Assembly (NCBI GenBank): GCA_016840645.1
Contig: JAEORY010000192.1
Location: 1-7,240 of the forward strand
Length of the DNA: 7,240 nt
DNA from: Candidatus Borrarchaeota archaeon
Lineage (GTDB): Archaea > Asgardarchaeota > Sifarchaeia > Borrarchaeales > Borrarchaeaceae
Direction of reading: 5' to 3'
Below the pieces are notes generated by a model that saw nothing but the letters and a program-made list of their open reading frames with translations, was not told the origin of the DNA and made no database searches. Shown in pieces: positions 1 to 5,898 of this stretch. The position numbers and the translations under genes are program-made. How positions within the stretch are numbered: position 1 is the stretch's first letter; each line of letters starts with the position of its first letter.

Positions 1-306
1 AAATTGTACTTCTTGGATGCTCCAAGCATTCTTTTTATTATTTCTTTACTTAAAAATCTAATAATTCCCGATACTTATACTACTGTTGCTTTATTTCCAC
101 TAGCAGCACTTGTTGCTGTATGTGAATGGACGAGATCTAAGCAGGCTAAATTACTTAATGAACAAGTAAAAGAGATAGAAGAATTTAAAATAACTATCGA
201 AAAAACCATGGACAAAAGGTTTCTAAATATTGAAAATAAGGTGGAAGATACTAAAACTAAACTCACTGGACTACAGATGGGTAGATCTCTCACCAAAAGG
301 ATCTAG
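1..306 (+). CDS. Small membrane-anchored coiled-coil protein, 5' partial
   Basis: I do not recognise this family. The reading frame is open at base 1, so the gene probably begins upstream; a TTG at 4-6 is the only possible start near the edge and no SD can be seen for it. About 100 residues are visible. Two hydrophobic stretches (about residues 7-21 and 25-41, counting from the TTG codon) are separated by a short polar PDTY turn. They are followed by a charged, K/E-rich segment (about 46-90) with spaced I, L and V residues that looks like a coiled coil, then a basic end. This suggests an inner-membrane hairpin with a helical domain on one side. Its stop codon abuts the next ATG, so it is translated with the packaging genes. 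A holin or other lysis or membrane accessory is possible by size and topology, but this is inference only. Confidence 0.6.
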   Translation, partial: KLYFLDAPSILFIISLLKNLIIPDTYTTVALFPLAALVAVCEWTRSKQAKLLNEQVKEIEEFKITIEKTMDKRFLNIENKVEDTKTKLTGLQMGRSLTKRI

Positions 307-696
307 ATGAAAACTGATATTAAGTCCTTTAAATCACGTAAAGAGCTGGAAAGGTTTGCCGAAGATTTAATGGCTACAAATAGGGTAATTACCAATGAAA
401 TCGAGGACTTAAGGGAAAAGTTAACTCACTGTGAACAAATGCTAAAACAAGCCCAGGAAATACCTAATCTTGAAGAAGGATTGCTTTTAAGAGAGATTGG
501 AGTCTTAGACACTATGAGTAAACAAGCTGGTCTAGATTTAAACGAAACAAAACAATTAAAAATGCTAATTGATTCTTTAGTAGCATTGCGTCGTCAAAAG
601 GGTGGTCAAGAGCCAGACAATAAACGAAAGCCTAAGCTGCCTAATGATCCATCTAAGCTCATTTCCATCGTTAAGAATAGTGAGGGTGAGGGTTAG
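307..696 (+). CDS. Probable terminase small subunit (TerS-like)
   Basis: This is a 129-residue, mostly helical protein. Its position directly upstream of the large terminase, its size and its helical make-up suggest the small terminase, the ring-forming subunit that recognises packaging-initiation DNA and regulates the large subunit. Residues about 11-52 look like a coiled coil. Residues about 59-97 form a second helical block with the pattern LLLREIGVLDT, then LDLNETKQLKMLIDSLVALR, reminiscent of oligomerisation segments in small terminases of aquatic phages. The last 30 residues are a basic, proline-containing tail that could contact DNA or TerL. ATG 307 directly follows the preceding stop, with AAAAGGA at 295-301 as ribosome binding site, so translation is probably coupled. 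No clear helix-turn-helix was recognised, so the call rests mainly on gene order; a generic head-region coiled-coil protein remains possible. Confidence 0.55.
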   Translation: MKTDIKSFKSRKELERFAEDLMATNRVITNEIEDLREKLTHCEQMLKQAQEIPNLEEGLLLREIGVLDTMSKQAGLDLNETKQLKMLIDSLVALRRQKGGQEPDNKRKPKLPNDPSKLISIVKNSEGEG

Positions 697-712
697 ATCA
701 ACAAAGCCAAAT

Positions 713-718
713 AAGGGG
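713..718 (+). promoter_or_regulatory. Ribosome binding site supporting the GTG start of terL
   Basis: AAGGGG lies 8 bases before GTG 727. The next in-frame ATG (808) would remove the Q motif region of the ATPase, so the GTG start is preferred. Confidence 0.65.
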
Positions 719-726
719 CATTTTGA

Positions 727-2193
727 GTGTCTGAGAACAATTTAAGTAAAATATCCAAAAAAGAAGCACTTACAGCTCTGTGGGAACAGGGAATTGTATG
801 TGAATGGATGCTTGACGACAATCAAAAAGAAATTGTTAAAATGTATAGAGATAATCCTGCGAAGCAGCAAGTTATTGTATTTCCTCGTCAGTGTGGAAAA
901 TCTTGGGGATGTCTTACTTTAGCAATTGAAGAATGTTTAAATAATAAAAATTTCGTTGTAACTTTTGTTGCACCGGTCCAAAAACAAGCAAAAAAGATTG
1001 CTCAACGTACTGCTAGAGAAATCTTCGACACCTGCCCTCCACATCTTAGACCACAATTTAAAACTCAAGATAATACGTTCTTTTTCGACAATGGCTCAAT
1101 TATTGAAATCTTAGGTAATAATGCTGGAAATATTGAAAATGCCAGGGGTGGTAAATCACATTTAATTATTTGTGATGAGGTTGGGTTCTGGGATAATCTT
1201 GATTACTCGATTAAATCAGTTTTATTACCTAGAACTAACACGACAAAGGGTAAGGTTATTCTTATATCTACTCCACCTAGTTCGGCTGGTCATCCCTTTC
1301 AAAAATTCTATGAAGATGCAAGCTTTCGTGATGCAGCAATGATTAGAACAATTTATGACTGTCCAAGATTTACATTAGATGATATTGACAGGTTTGCTGA
1401 AGAAATGGGTGGATATGATTCGATTCAGTTTAAACGAGAATATTTATCGGAATTTATTGTTGACGATAGTTTGGCGGTCATTCCCGAAGCTAATGACGCT
1501 AAACTAAAAGAAATTGTCAAAGAGTGGAAACGACCTCCATACTTCGATACTTACGTATGTATGGACCTTGGTTTTAGAGATTTAACTTTCATTGGATTTG
1601 CATATTTTGATTTTAGAGCTGGTAAAATAGTTATTGAAGATGAACTTGTATTTGATAAGCCTCAAGATCTTAGAACCGACCACCTAGCTTATTCAATTTA
1701 CGATAAAGAACAGGAACTTTGGCAAGACAGTCTAATAAGTGATGATGTTTATCAACCATATATGCGCGTATCAGATATCGATCACTTCGTATTAAACGAT
1801 TTATATTTACAACATGGACTTCAATTTACTCCCACCTCTAAAGATAACTTAGACGTAATGATTAACCTTGTTCGTATGATGATTAATGAGGAACGTATCA
1901 TAATCCATCCAAGATGTAAGAATTTAATTTTCCATCTACAAAATGCTACCTGGAAAGACCACAATCGTAAAACATTCTCTCGCAGTCCTGATGCAGGTCA
2001 CTATGATGGTGTAGCAATGTTAACATATTTAGTACGTAATGTACAACACCACAAAAACCCTTATCCAGCAGATTTTGATTTAAATTTAAACAGTAATAGT
2101 TTTATATCACCCAAATACAAATCCGACAAAGGCACATTTAAAGAGGGAGTTCAAGAGATCTTTTCTCTTAAGTCCACCTATAAGAAGAGGTAA
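727..2193 (+). CDS. terL: Terminase large subunit (packaging ATPase and nuclease)
   Basis: This is the DNA-packaging motor: an N-terminal ATPase that pumps DNA through the portal into the prohead, and a C-terminal RNase H-like nuclease that cuts concatemers. At 488 residues it is the usual full length. Visible motifs: a probable adenine-binding Q motif at Q33 (DDNQKEI); Walker A at residues 53-60, PRQCGKSW, the classic terminase form; Walker B at about 146-151 (LIICDE, with D150 and catalytic E151); coupling motif ISTPP at about 180-184. The nuclease domain begins near residue 275. It has D280 in CMDLGF as the first metal ligand, a candidate second acidic residue at D349 or D351, the block LQFTPTSKDNLD at about 365-376, and the final acidic residue D427 in GHYDGVAMLTYLVRNV. 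No essential motif seems missing. It sits between the TerS-like gene and the portal, with the portal's ribosome binding site inside its 3' end. Confidence 0.96.
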   Translation: MSENNLSKISKKEALTALWEQGIVCEWMLDDNQKEIVKMYRDNPAKQQVIVFPRQCGKSWGCLTLAIEECLNNKNFVVTFVAPVQKQAKKIAQRTAREIFDTCPPHLRPQFKTQDNTFFFDNGSIIEILGNNAGNIENARGGKSHLIICDEVGFWDNLDYSIKSVLLPRTNTTKGKVILISTPPSSAGHPFQKFYEDASFRDAAMIRTIYDCPRFTLDDIDRFAEEMGGYDSIQFKREYLSEFIVDDSLAVIPEANDAKLKEIVKEWKRPPYFDTYVCMDLGFRDLTFIGFAYFDFRAGKIVIEDELVFDKPQDLRTDHLAYSIYDKEQELWQDSLISDDVYQPYMRVSDIDHFVLNDLYLQHGLQFTPTSKDNLDVMINLVRMMINEERIIIHPRCKNLIFHLQNATWKDHNRKTFSRSPDAGHYDGVAMLTYLVRNVQHHKNPYPADFDLNLNSNSFISPKYKSDKGTFKEGVQEIFSLKSTYKKR

Positions 2194-2195
2194 TT

Positions 2196-4241
2196 ATGTC
2201 AAGTAAGAAACATAACGATATATATTTTGCAGCAAATGAGCCAGAGAAAACAGCTGACTATTTGTTGACCAAAAGTAATAACTTCTACAAATCAGCTCAC
2301 TCTTCAGGATACTTAGACAAGTTAAAAAAATTATACGCAATGTACCATGGTATGACTTATGCAGATAGTGGAAATGCTCACGAAATAACTTTTGAAGGTG
2401 AGCAAGGTGAACTAACTAGTATTACAGTTAACCACATTAGAAATATTGGCACTAACATGCTAAATCTAATTACTGCTTCTAGACCTACTATGGAAGCAAG
2501 AGCTATTAATACCGATTTTAAATCTCGCACACAAACAAAACTTGCTAATGGTCTACTTGACTATTACATGAGAGAGAAGAAACTAGAACAAATCCTTAAA
2601 GACGCTACTGAACAAGCTATCGCTCAAGGATCTTCTTGGGTACGAATGGAATGGAATGCAATGGATGGTGAACCTATTACAGATGAGATGGGTGAGCCTT
2701 TATATGATGAAGAAACTGGAACTTACATTTACGAAGGTGATGTTAATTTTGAAGTGAAGTCAGCGTACGATGTAACTTTTGATGCTTCAAGAGAAAACAA
2801 CAATCATGATTGGATCATGGTTAGGAACTGGCAGAACAAGTATGATGTTATTGCAAAATATCCTGAATTTGAAGAGGAAATAAAAAACATTCCTACAAAA
2901 TCAGAACTAGAAGGATATCCTAATCACAATTTTGCTTTTGAAGAGTCAAACGATATTGCAGTATATGAATTCTATCATAGAAAAACAGAGGCTATTGCTG
3001 ACGGTCGTTACCTAATGTTCTTAACAGAGAAGATTGTTTTAGACGACAGACCTCTTCCCTACTATGATATTCCAATGTATCGTATTGCTCCTGCAGATAT
3101 TCTTGGAACCCCATATGGATATACTCCACTATTTGATTTAATGCCGCTCCAAGAAGCAGCTAATATGCTCTACAGTACAATTCTCACAAACCAACAAGCC
3201 TTTGGTGTGCAGAATATTTATGTTCCTAGAGGAGCCGATATTTCAATGGAAGCCTTAGCAGGTGGTTTAAATATCATTGAAGGTAATCCAAATGCTGGTA
3301 AACCAGAAGCAATCAACCTTACTAATACCCCTAAAGAAGTTTTTGAATATTTACAAATATTAATTCAAACAATGGAAACTATTTCAGGTATTAACTCAGT
3401 TATTAGAGGTAATCCCGAAGCTAATCTTAGATCAGGTACTTCACTTGCACTTATGCAGTCAAACAGTATCCAATTTATGTCAGGTTTAGCAAATCAATAT
3501 AATAGACTTATTGAAGATGTTGGTATAGGACTTCTTAAGACTCTACAAATGTATGCTAATACCAAACGTGTAGCTGCAATTGTTGGAGAACAAAATAGAA
3601 GTTATCTTCAAGAATTTGATAAGAGAGATCTTAGTAATATTAGTCGTGTCGTAGTTAGTGCAGGTAACCCACTTGCTAAAACCCATGCTGGTCGCGTACA
3701 GATGGCATCAGAACTTTTACAATACCAACTTTTAACAGACCCTTCTCAATATATTTCCATATTAGAAACCGGAAATTTAGAAATTGCTACCGAAGATCCA
3801 GTTAGAACAGAAAATCTAATTACTTCTGAGAACGAGCAAATGTTAAATGGACAGATGCCAGTAATGATTATCACGGATGTTCACTCAAAACATATAAATA
3901 GACACCTTGCATTATTAGATGATGCTAAAATGCGTGAGAATCCTGAATTAGTAGCACTAGTCCTTCAACATGTTCAAGAACATAAAGAAGCTCTTATGTA
4001 TGCTGATCCAATACTATTACAGCTTAGAGGAGAGACTCCGATAGCTCCTCCAATGCCACCTATGCCTATGGGCAATGATCCGGTAATGCAAGATGGTGCA
4101 GCTAACTTATCTCAACCTACTGGTGGAGTGAATCCAGACGATTTACCACAGGTGCCAACAACACCAAATCCCCCAGGAGAGTTTGAGAATCAACCAGTTA
4201 CTGGTGAAGAACTACAACAACAACTAAGAAACCAAAGATAA
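2196..4241 (+). CDS. Portal protein (head-to-tail connector, P22-like type)
   Basis: This 681-residue protein would form the dodecameric ring at one capsid vertex through which DNA enters and leaves and to which the terminase and tail attach. The call rests on position after terL, length typical of large portals, and recognisable stretches: LITASRPTMEAR at about 91-102, ILGTPYGYTPLFDLMPLQEAANMLYS at about 302-327 (the conserved core before the long stem helix), and ISGINSVIRGNPEANLRSGTSLALMQSN at about 396-423. Residues about 560-600 carry regularly spaced histidines (H563, H566, H570, H592, H596) in a helical context, a pattern I associate with related portals. The last 70 or so residues are proline-, glycine- and glutamine-rich and probably disordered. 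ATG 2196 begins 2 bases after the terL stop, with AGAGG at 2186-2190 as ribosome binding site. The call is firm; the exact portal subfamily is inference. Confidence 0.93.
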   Translation: MSSKKHNDIYFAANEPEKTADYLLTKSNNFYKSAHSSGYLDKLKKLYAMYHGMTYADSGNAHEITFEGEQGELTSITVNHIRNIGTNMLNLITASRPTMEARAINTDFKSRTQTKLANGLLDYYMREKKLEQILKDATEQAIAQGSSWVRMEWNAMDGEPITDEMGEPLYDEETGTYIYEGDVNFEVKSAYDVTFDASRENNNHDWIMVRNWQNKYDVIAKYPEFEEEIKNIPTKSELEGYPNHNFAFEESNDIAVYEFYHRKTEAIADGRYLMFLTEKIVLDDRPLPYYDIPMYRIAPADILGTPYGYTPLFDLMPLQEAANMLYSTILTNQQAFGVQNIYVPRGADISMEALAGGLNIIEGNPNAGKPEAINLTNTPKEVFEYLQILIQTMETISGINSVIRGNPEANLRSGTSLALMQSNSIQFMSGLANQYNRLIEDVGIGLLKTLQMYANTKRVAAIVGEQNRSYLQEFDKRDLSNISRVVVSAGNPLAKTHAGRVQMASELLQYQLLTDPSQYISILETGNLEIATEDPVRTENLITSENEQMLNGQMPVMIITDVHSKHINRHLALLDDAKMRENPELVALVLQHVQEHKEALMYADPILLQLRGETPIAPPMPPMPMGNDPVMQDGAANLSQPTGGVNPDDLPQVPTTPNPPGEFENQPVTGEELQQQLRNQR

Positions 4242-4257
4242 CCTACTTTCAATAAAC

Positions 4258-4278
4258 CCCTATACCAAACGATTAGGG
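4258..4278 (+). promoter_or_regulatory. Small hairpin covering the upstream SD of the scaffold gene
   Basis: CCCTA (4258-4262) can pair with TAGGG (4274-4278) over an 11-base loop. The 3' arm contains the SD-like AGGG that would serve ATG 4288, so folding would favour the second start at 4300. The stem is only 5 base pairs and may not form stably. Confidence 0.2.
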
Positions 4279-4289
4279 TAATTTACAAT

Positions 4290-4293
4290 GGAG
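4290..4293 (+). promoter_or_regulatory. Ribosome binding site deciding the scaffold start
   Basis: GGAG lies 6 bases before ATG 4300. It overlaps the other candidate start, ATG 4288, which has only AGGG at 4275-4278, 9 bases away. Confidence 0.5.
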
Positions 4294-4299
4294 TATAAT

Positions 4300-5289
4300 A
4301 TGTCAGAACAAACAACTGAAGCAGTAGAAACTGCACCTGTAGAAGCACCTCAAACAGAGGAATCAACTGAACAAGTCGAAGTAGCTAGTGAAGAAAATCA
4401 AGAATCTGCCGAATCTACGCAAGATGCCGTAGAAGAAGCTAAACAAGAACTTGAAAATCAATTAAAGAAATTCAGCCTAAAGGTAGATGGTGAAGAAGTC
4501 GAGGAAGAAGTAGATCTTGCTGACGAACAAGCCCTCATCCAAAAACTTCAACTTGCTAAAGTTGCTCAAAAACGTATGCAAGAAGCGGCTGGACTAAAAA
4601 AAGAAATGGCTCAAACTCAACAGGATATTCAAGATTTCCTCGAAGCACTTAAACATGATCCAGTAACATTACTTACTAGTGAAGAGCTTGGATTTGATGC
4701 CAAAGCTTTTGCTCAAGCAATTATGAATAAAGAGCTTGAAGAGGCTCAAAAAAGTCCTGAACAAAGGGAAAAAGAAGCTTTAGAGGCTAAGCTACAGAAA
4801 TTACAGCAAGAAGTGCAGAAAAGAGAGCAAGAGGCTAGAGATTCACAAAGACGTGAAATGGAAGAACGTGTAGCGAATGAGCTTGAGCAGGAAATTATGA
4901 CCGAAATTAAGGCTCACAACCTCCCACAAGATCCCGAAACTTTATCAACCATTGCTAAGTACTTGAAAGCTGGTATGAAGTATAAGGTTAATCTTAGCGT
5001 AAAAGAAGTGGCTCCTTTAGTTAAGAAAGAATTATATGAAAATGCCAAAAGAACTCTAAATAGTCTTAGTGACGATGAACTTGCTGATTTTGTTGGAAAA
5101 GATAGAATTAACAATATTCGTCAAAATATGATTAAGCAAATTAAAGAACTTAAAAAGAATGAGCCTACCAAAAAGATTAAAGATAGTGGAGGAGATACAG
5201 TAAAAGACGTTGATCCATTTGCGAAGAAATCTAAAGGTAAGATCAAACAAAAAGAATTCTTTAAGAACTTAGGTAAACAATATAGATAA
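4300..5289 (+). CDS. Capsid assembly scaffolding protein
   Basis: The scaffold directs MCP subunits to build a correctly sized prohead around the portal and is then removed. The 329-residue product shows the usual composition. An N-terminal tail (to about residue 47) is rich in E, Q and T and lacks lysine. A short strand-like element KFSLKVDGEEVEEEVDL (about 57-73) follows, a form often seen in phage scaffolds. Then come helices, with a long charged coiled coil at about 148-202, and a lysine-rich C-terminal tail (about 282-329) ending KNLGKQYR, suited to binding acidic patches on the MCP. It lies between portal and capsid genes, where scaffolds normally lie. I chose ATG 4300 because of the well-placed GGAG and because the resulting MSEQ start matches the MS- starts of most neighbours; ATG 4288 would add four residues. 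No protease motif is visible, so it is a plain scaffold rather than a fused protease-scaffold. Confidence 0.88.
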   Translation: MSEQTTEAVETAPVEAPQTEESTEQVEVASEENQESAESTQDAVEEAKQELENQLKKFSLKVDGEEVEEEVDLADEQALIQKLQLAKVAQKRMQEAAGLKKEMAQTQQDIQDFLEALKHDPVTLLTSEELGFDAKAFAQAIMNKELEEAQKSPEQREKEALEAKLQKLQQEVQKREQEARDSQRREMEERVANELEQEIMTEIKAHNLPQDPETLSTIAKYLKAGMKYKVNLSVKEVAPLVKKELYENAKRTLNSLSDDELADFVGKDRINNIRQNMIKQIKELKKNEPTKKIKDSGGDTVKDVDPFAKKSKGKIKQKEFFKNLGKQYR

Positions 5290-5329
5290 ATACTTGAATT
5301 TATTAGTATATCACATTTTTCAAGTGTTT
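5288..5329 (+). terminator. AT-rich hairpin after the scaffold gene (weak terminator or RNA-processing site)
   Basis: Positions 5288-5298 (AAATACTTGAA) pair with 5319-5329 (TTCAAGTGTTT) over 11 base pairs with one T-G wobble, around a 20-base loop. Six Ts follow at 5337-5342. The arm is not GC-rich, the loop is long, and the T run begins 7 bases after the stem, so termination would be weak. An RNase III-type processing hairpin or mRNA-end stabiliser fits equally well. Confidence 0.3.
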
Positions 5330-5340
5330 GTCAAGATTTT

Positions 5341-5357
5341 TTAACAAGTATAGGTAG
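5341..5357 (+). promoter_or_regulatory. Candidate phage late promoter, copy 1
   Basis: TTAACAAGTATAGGTAG matches 16 of 17 bases with the segment at 7185-7201, in the same orientation and also in a non-coding gap ahead of a gene. It contains TATAGG, resembling the initiation region of T7-type promoters, and TATAGGTA, a two-mismatch relative of the T4 late box TATAAATA. No consistent -35 hexamer is found upstream of both copies, which argues against an ordinary sigma-70 promoter. If transcription starts near 5353, it would give a leader of about 125 bases before the head-associated gene. Function is inferred from the repetition and placement. Confidence 0.5.
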
Positions 5358-5362
5358 ATAGA

Positions 5363-5398
5363 CTCAATAATTTTGAGGCTGTAGTGCAAGCGCAAGCC
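5363..5398 (+). other. Structured leader: two adjacent small hairpins
   Basis: CTCAA (5363-5367) pairs with TTGAG (5373-5377) over a 5-base loop. GGCT (5377-5380) pairs with AGCC (5395-5398), enclosing TGC (5385-5387) paired with GCA (5392-5394), with a four-base bulge. The 3' arm of the first hairpin is an SD-like sequence. The stems are short and alternative pairings exist, so this is a possible regulatory leader rather than a recognised riboswitch. Confidence 0.25.
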
Positions 5399-5437
5399 CA
5401 CCGCATAACCGAGAAACGAAAAGAGACATCGACTTAG
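5384..5437 (+). CDS. Possible 17-residue leader ORF
   Basis: GTG 5384 opens a 17-codon frame ending at TAG 5435-5437 (polar, basic: QAQAHRITEKRKETST after the start). TGAGG at 5374-5378 lies 5 bases upstream and is the same ribosome binding sequence used by the real gene at 5478. The segment is about half G+C while the flanks are strongly AT-rich. It could be a translated leader peptide in the 5' UTR of the capsid cassette, or a chance frame inside a structured RNA. It resembles no protein I know, and short frames like this arise easily by chance. Confidence 0.2.
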   Translation: MQAQAHRITEKRKETST

Positions 5438-5466
5438 TTTTTTAATATCAACTTCCTTTAAATTTT

Positions 5467-5471
5467 TGAGG
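5467..5471 (+). promoter_or_regulatory. Ribosome binding site deciding the start at 5478
   Basis: TGAGG sits 6 bases before ATG 5478. An in-frame TTG at 5466 overlaps this site and has no SD of its own, so the ATG is the better start. Confidence 0.7.
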
Positions 5472-5477
5472 TTTAAT

Positions 5478-5888
5478 ATGGATTTACAACAAAAAAGTGA
5501 TGCTCTGTATAATCGTATTCTAAAAACGGTGCATCTTTCAGCAAAAATCAACATGACATCTGGTGTTGCTAAAGCCGATCTAGGATCTGCAATGGTTACT
5601 GCAACTGAAACTCAAGACAACATTACTACTCCACTTGGTGAAACTCTTTCTCCAGCTCCTAGTGATGCCAACGGTATCTTCTATGTAGCTTTAGTTGGTG
5701 AAGAAGTGGGTGAAATGGCTAAAGCACTTCGTTGCGAAGTTATTTCAGCTCCTGCCGCTTACGGTACAGTTGCTGCTTCAGTATCTTTATCTGCTAGTGG
5801 AAATCTACTAGTTGAACTTGACAGTGATCAGGATATCACTGGTGACGATGGCGATCTTGAATTAATGATCACATACTTAATGAAGTAA
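5478..5888 (+). CDS. Small head-associated protein, candidate capsid decoration protein
   Basis: This 136-residue protein of unrecognised family is encoded between scaffold and MCP and ends 10 bases before the MCP start. A short charged N-terminal segment (1-25) precedes a threonine- and alanine-rich middle (about 33-60, including GSAMVTATETQDN). The rest alternates strand-like stretches with turns (GIFYVALVGEE at 66-76, CEVISAPAAYGTVAASVSLS at 86-105, NLLVELDSDQD at 109-119, LELMITYLMK at 127-136), suggesting a mostly beta fold with an acidic loop near 115-127. There is no signal peptide or membrane segment. Decoration or cementing proteins commonly occupy this slot, so that role is my best guess from position, size and predicted beta content; another minor head protein is possible. 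It is presumably co-transcribed with the MCP from the element at 5341. Confidence 0.8.
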   Translation: MDLQQKSDALYNRILKTVHLSAKINMTSGVAKADLGSAMVTATETQDNITTPLGETLSPAPSDANGIFYVALVGEEVGEMAKALRCEVISAPAAYGTVAASVSLSASGNLLVELDSDQDITGDDGDLELMITYLMK

Positions 5889-5892
5889 GGAG
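5886..5892 (+). promoter_or_regulatory. Strong ribosome binding site of the capsid gene
   Basis: TAAGGAG, among the best SD sequences in the window, lies 6 bases before ATG 5899. Its TAA is the stop codon of the preceding gene, so termination and initiation are nearly coupled, as expected for an abundantly made protein. Confidence 0.75.
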
Positions 5893-5898
5893 TAAATA

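Noticed and set aside
75..296. Minus-strand frame opposite the first gene
   Set aside because: It lies antisense to a frame that is open from the window edge and tightly packed against the next gene; no supporting start signal.
117..808. 14-base direct repeat TGTATGTGAATGGA at 117-130 and 795-808, both encoding V-C-E-W
   Set aside because: A single repeat of this length is plausible by chance in 7 kb of AT-rich sequence, both copies are inside coding regions of unrelated proteins, and nothing around them is similar.
4978..4987. AAGTATAAGG, a partial match to the promoter-like motif
   Set aside because: It lies inside the scaffold coding sequence, lacks the TTAAC left half, and is explained by the codons for K-Y-K.
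4914..5250. Two minus-strand open frames (4914-5114 and 5056-5250) inside the scaffold gene
   Set aside because: They are antisense to a well-supported gene, overlap each other, and look like compositional shadows.
5328..5356. Sigma-70 promoter reading with TTGTCA (5328-5333) as -35
   Set aside because: The spacing to TATAGG is only 15 bases, and the second copy of the motif has no equivalent -35 hexamer, so it does not explain the shared sequence.
5385..5412. Similarity of GCGCAAGCCCACCGCATAA to part of the twister ribozyme core
   Set aside because: Only the CAAGCCC stretch resembles the core. I could not find the partner strands for the two pseudoknots or the P1 stem.
5363..5421. Possible hammerhead ribozyme (hairpin, CTGTAGTG and CGAAA in order)
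   Set aside because: The catalytic core should read CUGANGA. CUGUAGU lacks the required A after CUG and the final A, and no suitable stem II or closing stem III is present.
5303..5554. 83-codon open frame on the minus strand across the 5290-5477 gap
   Set aside because: It has no ribosome binding site at its start, overlaps the head-associated gene antisense, and its composition (many L, F, Y, K) is what AT-rich non-coding DNA gives.
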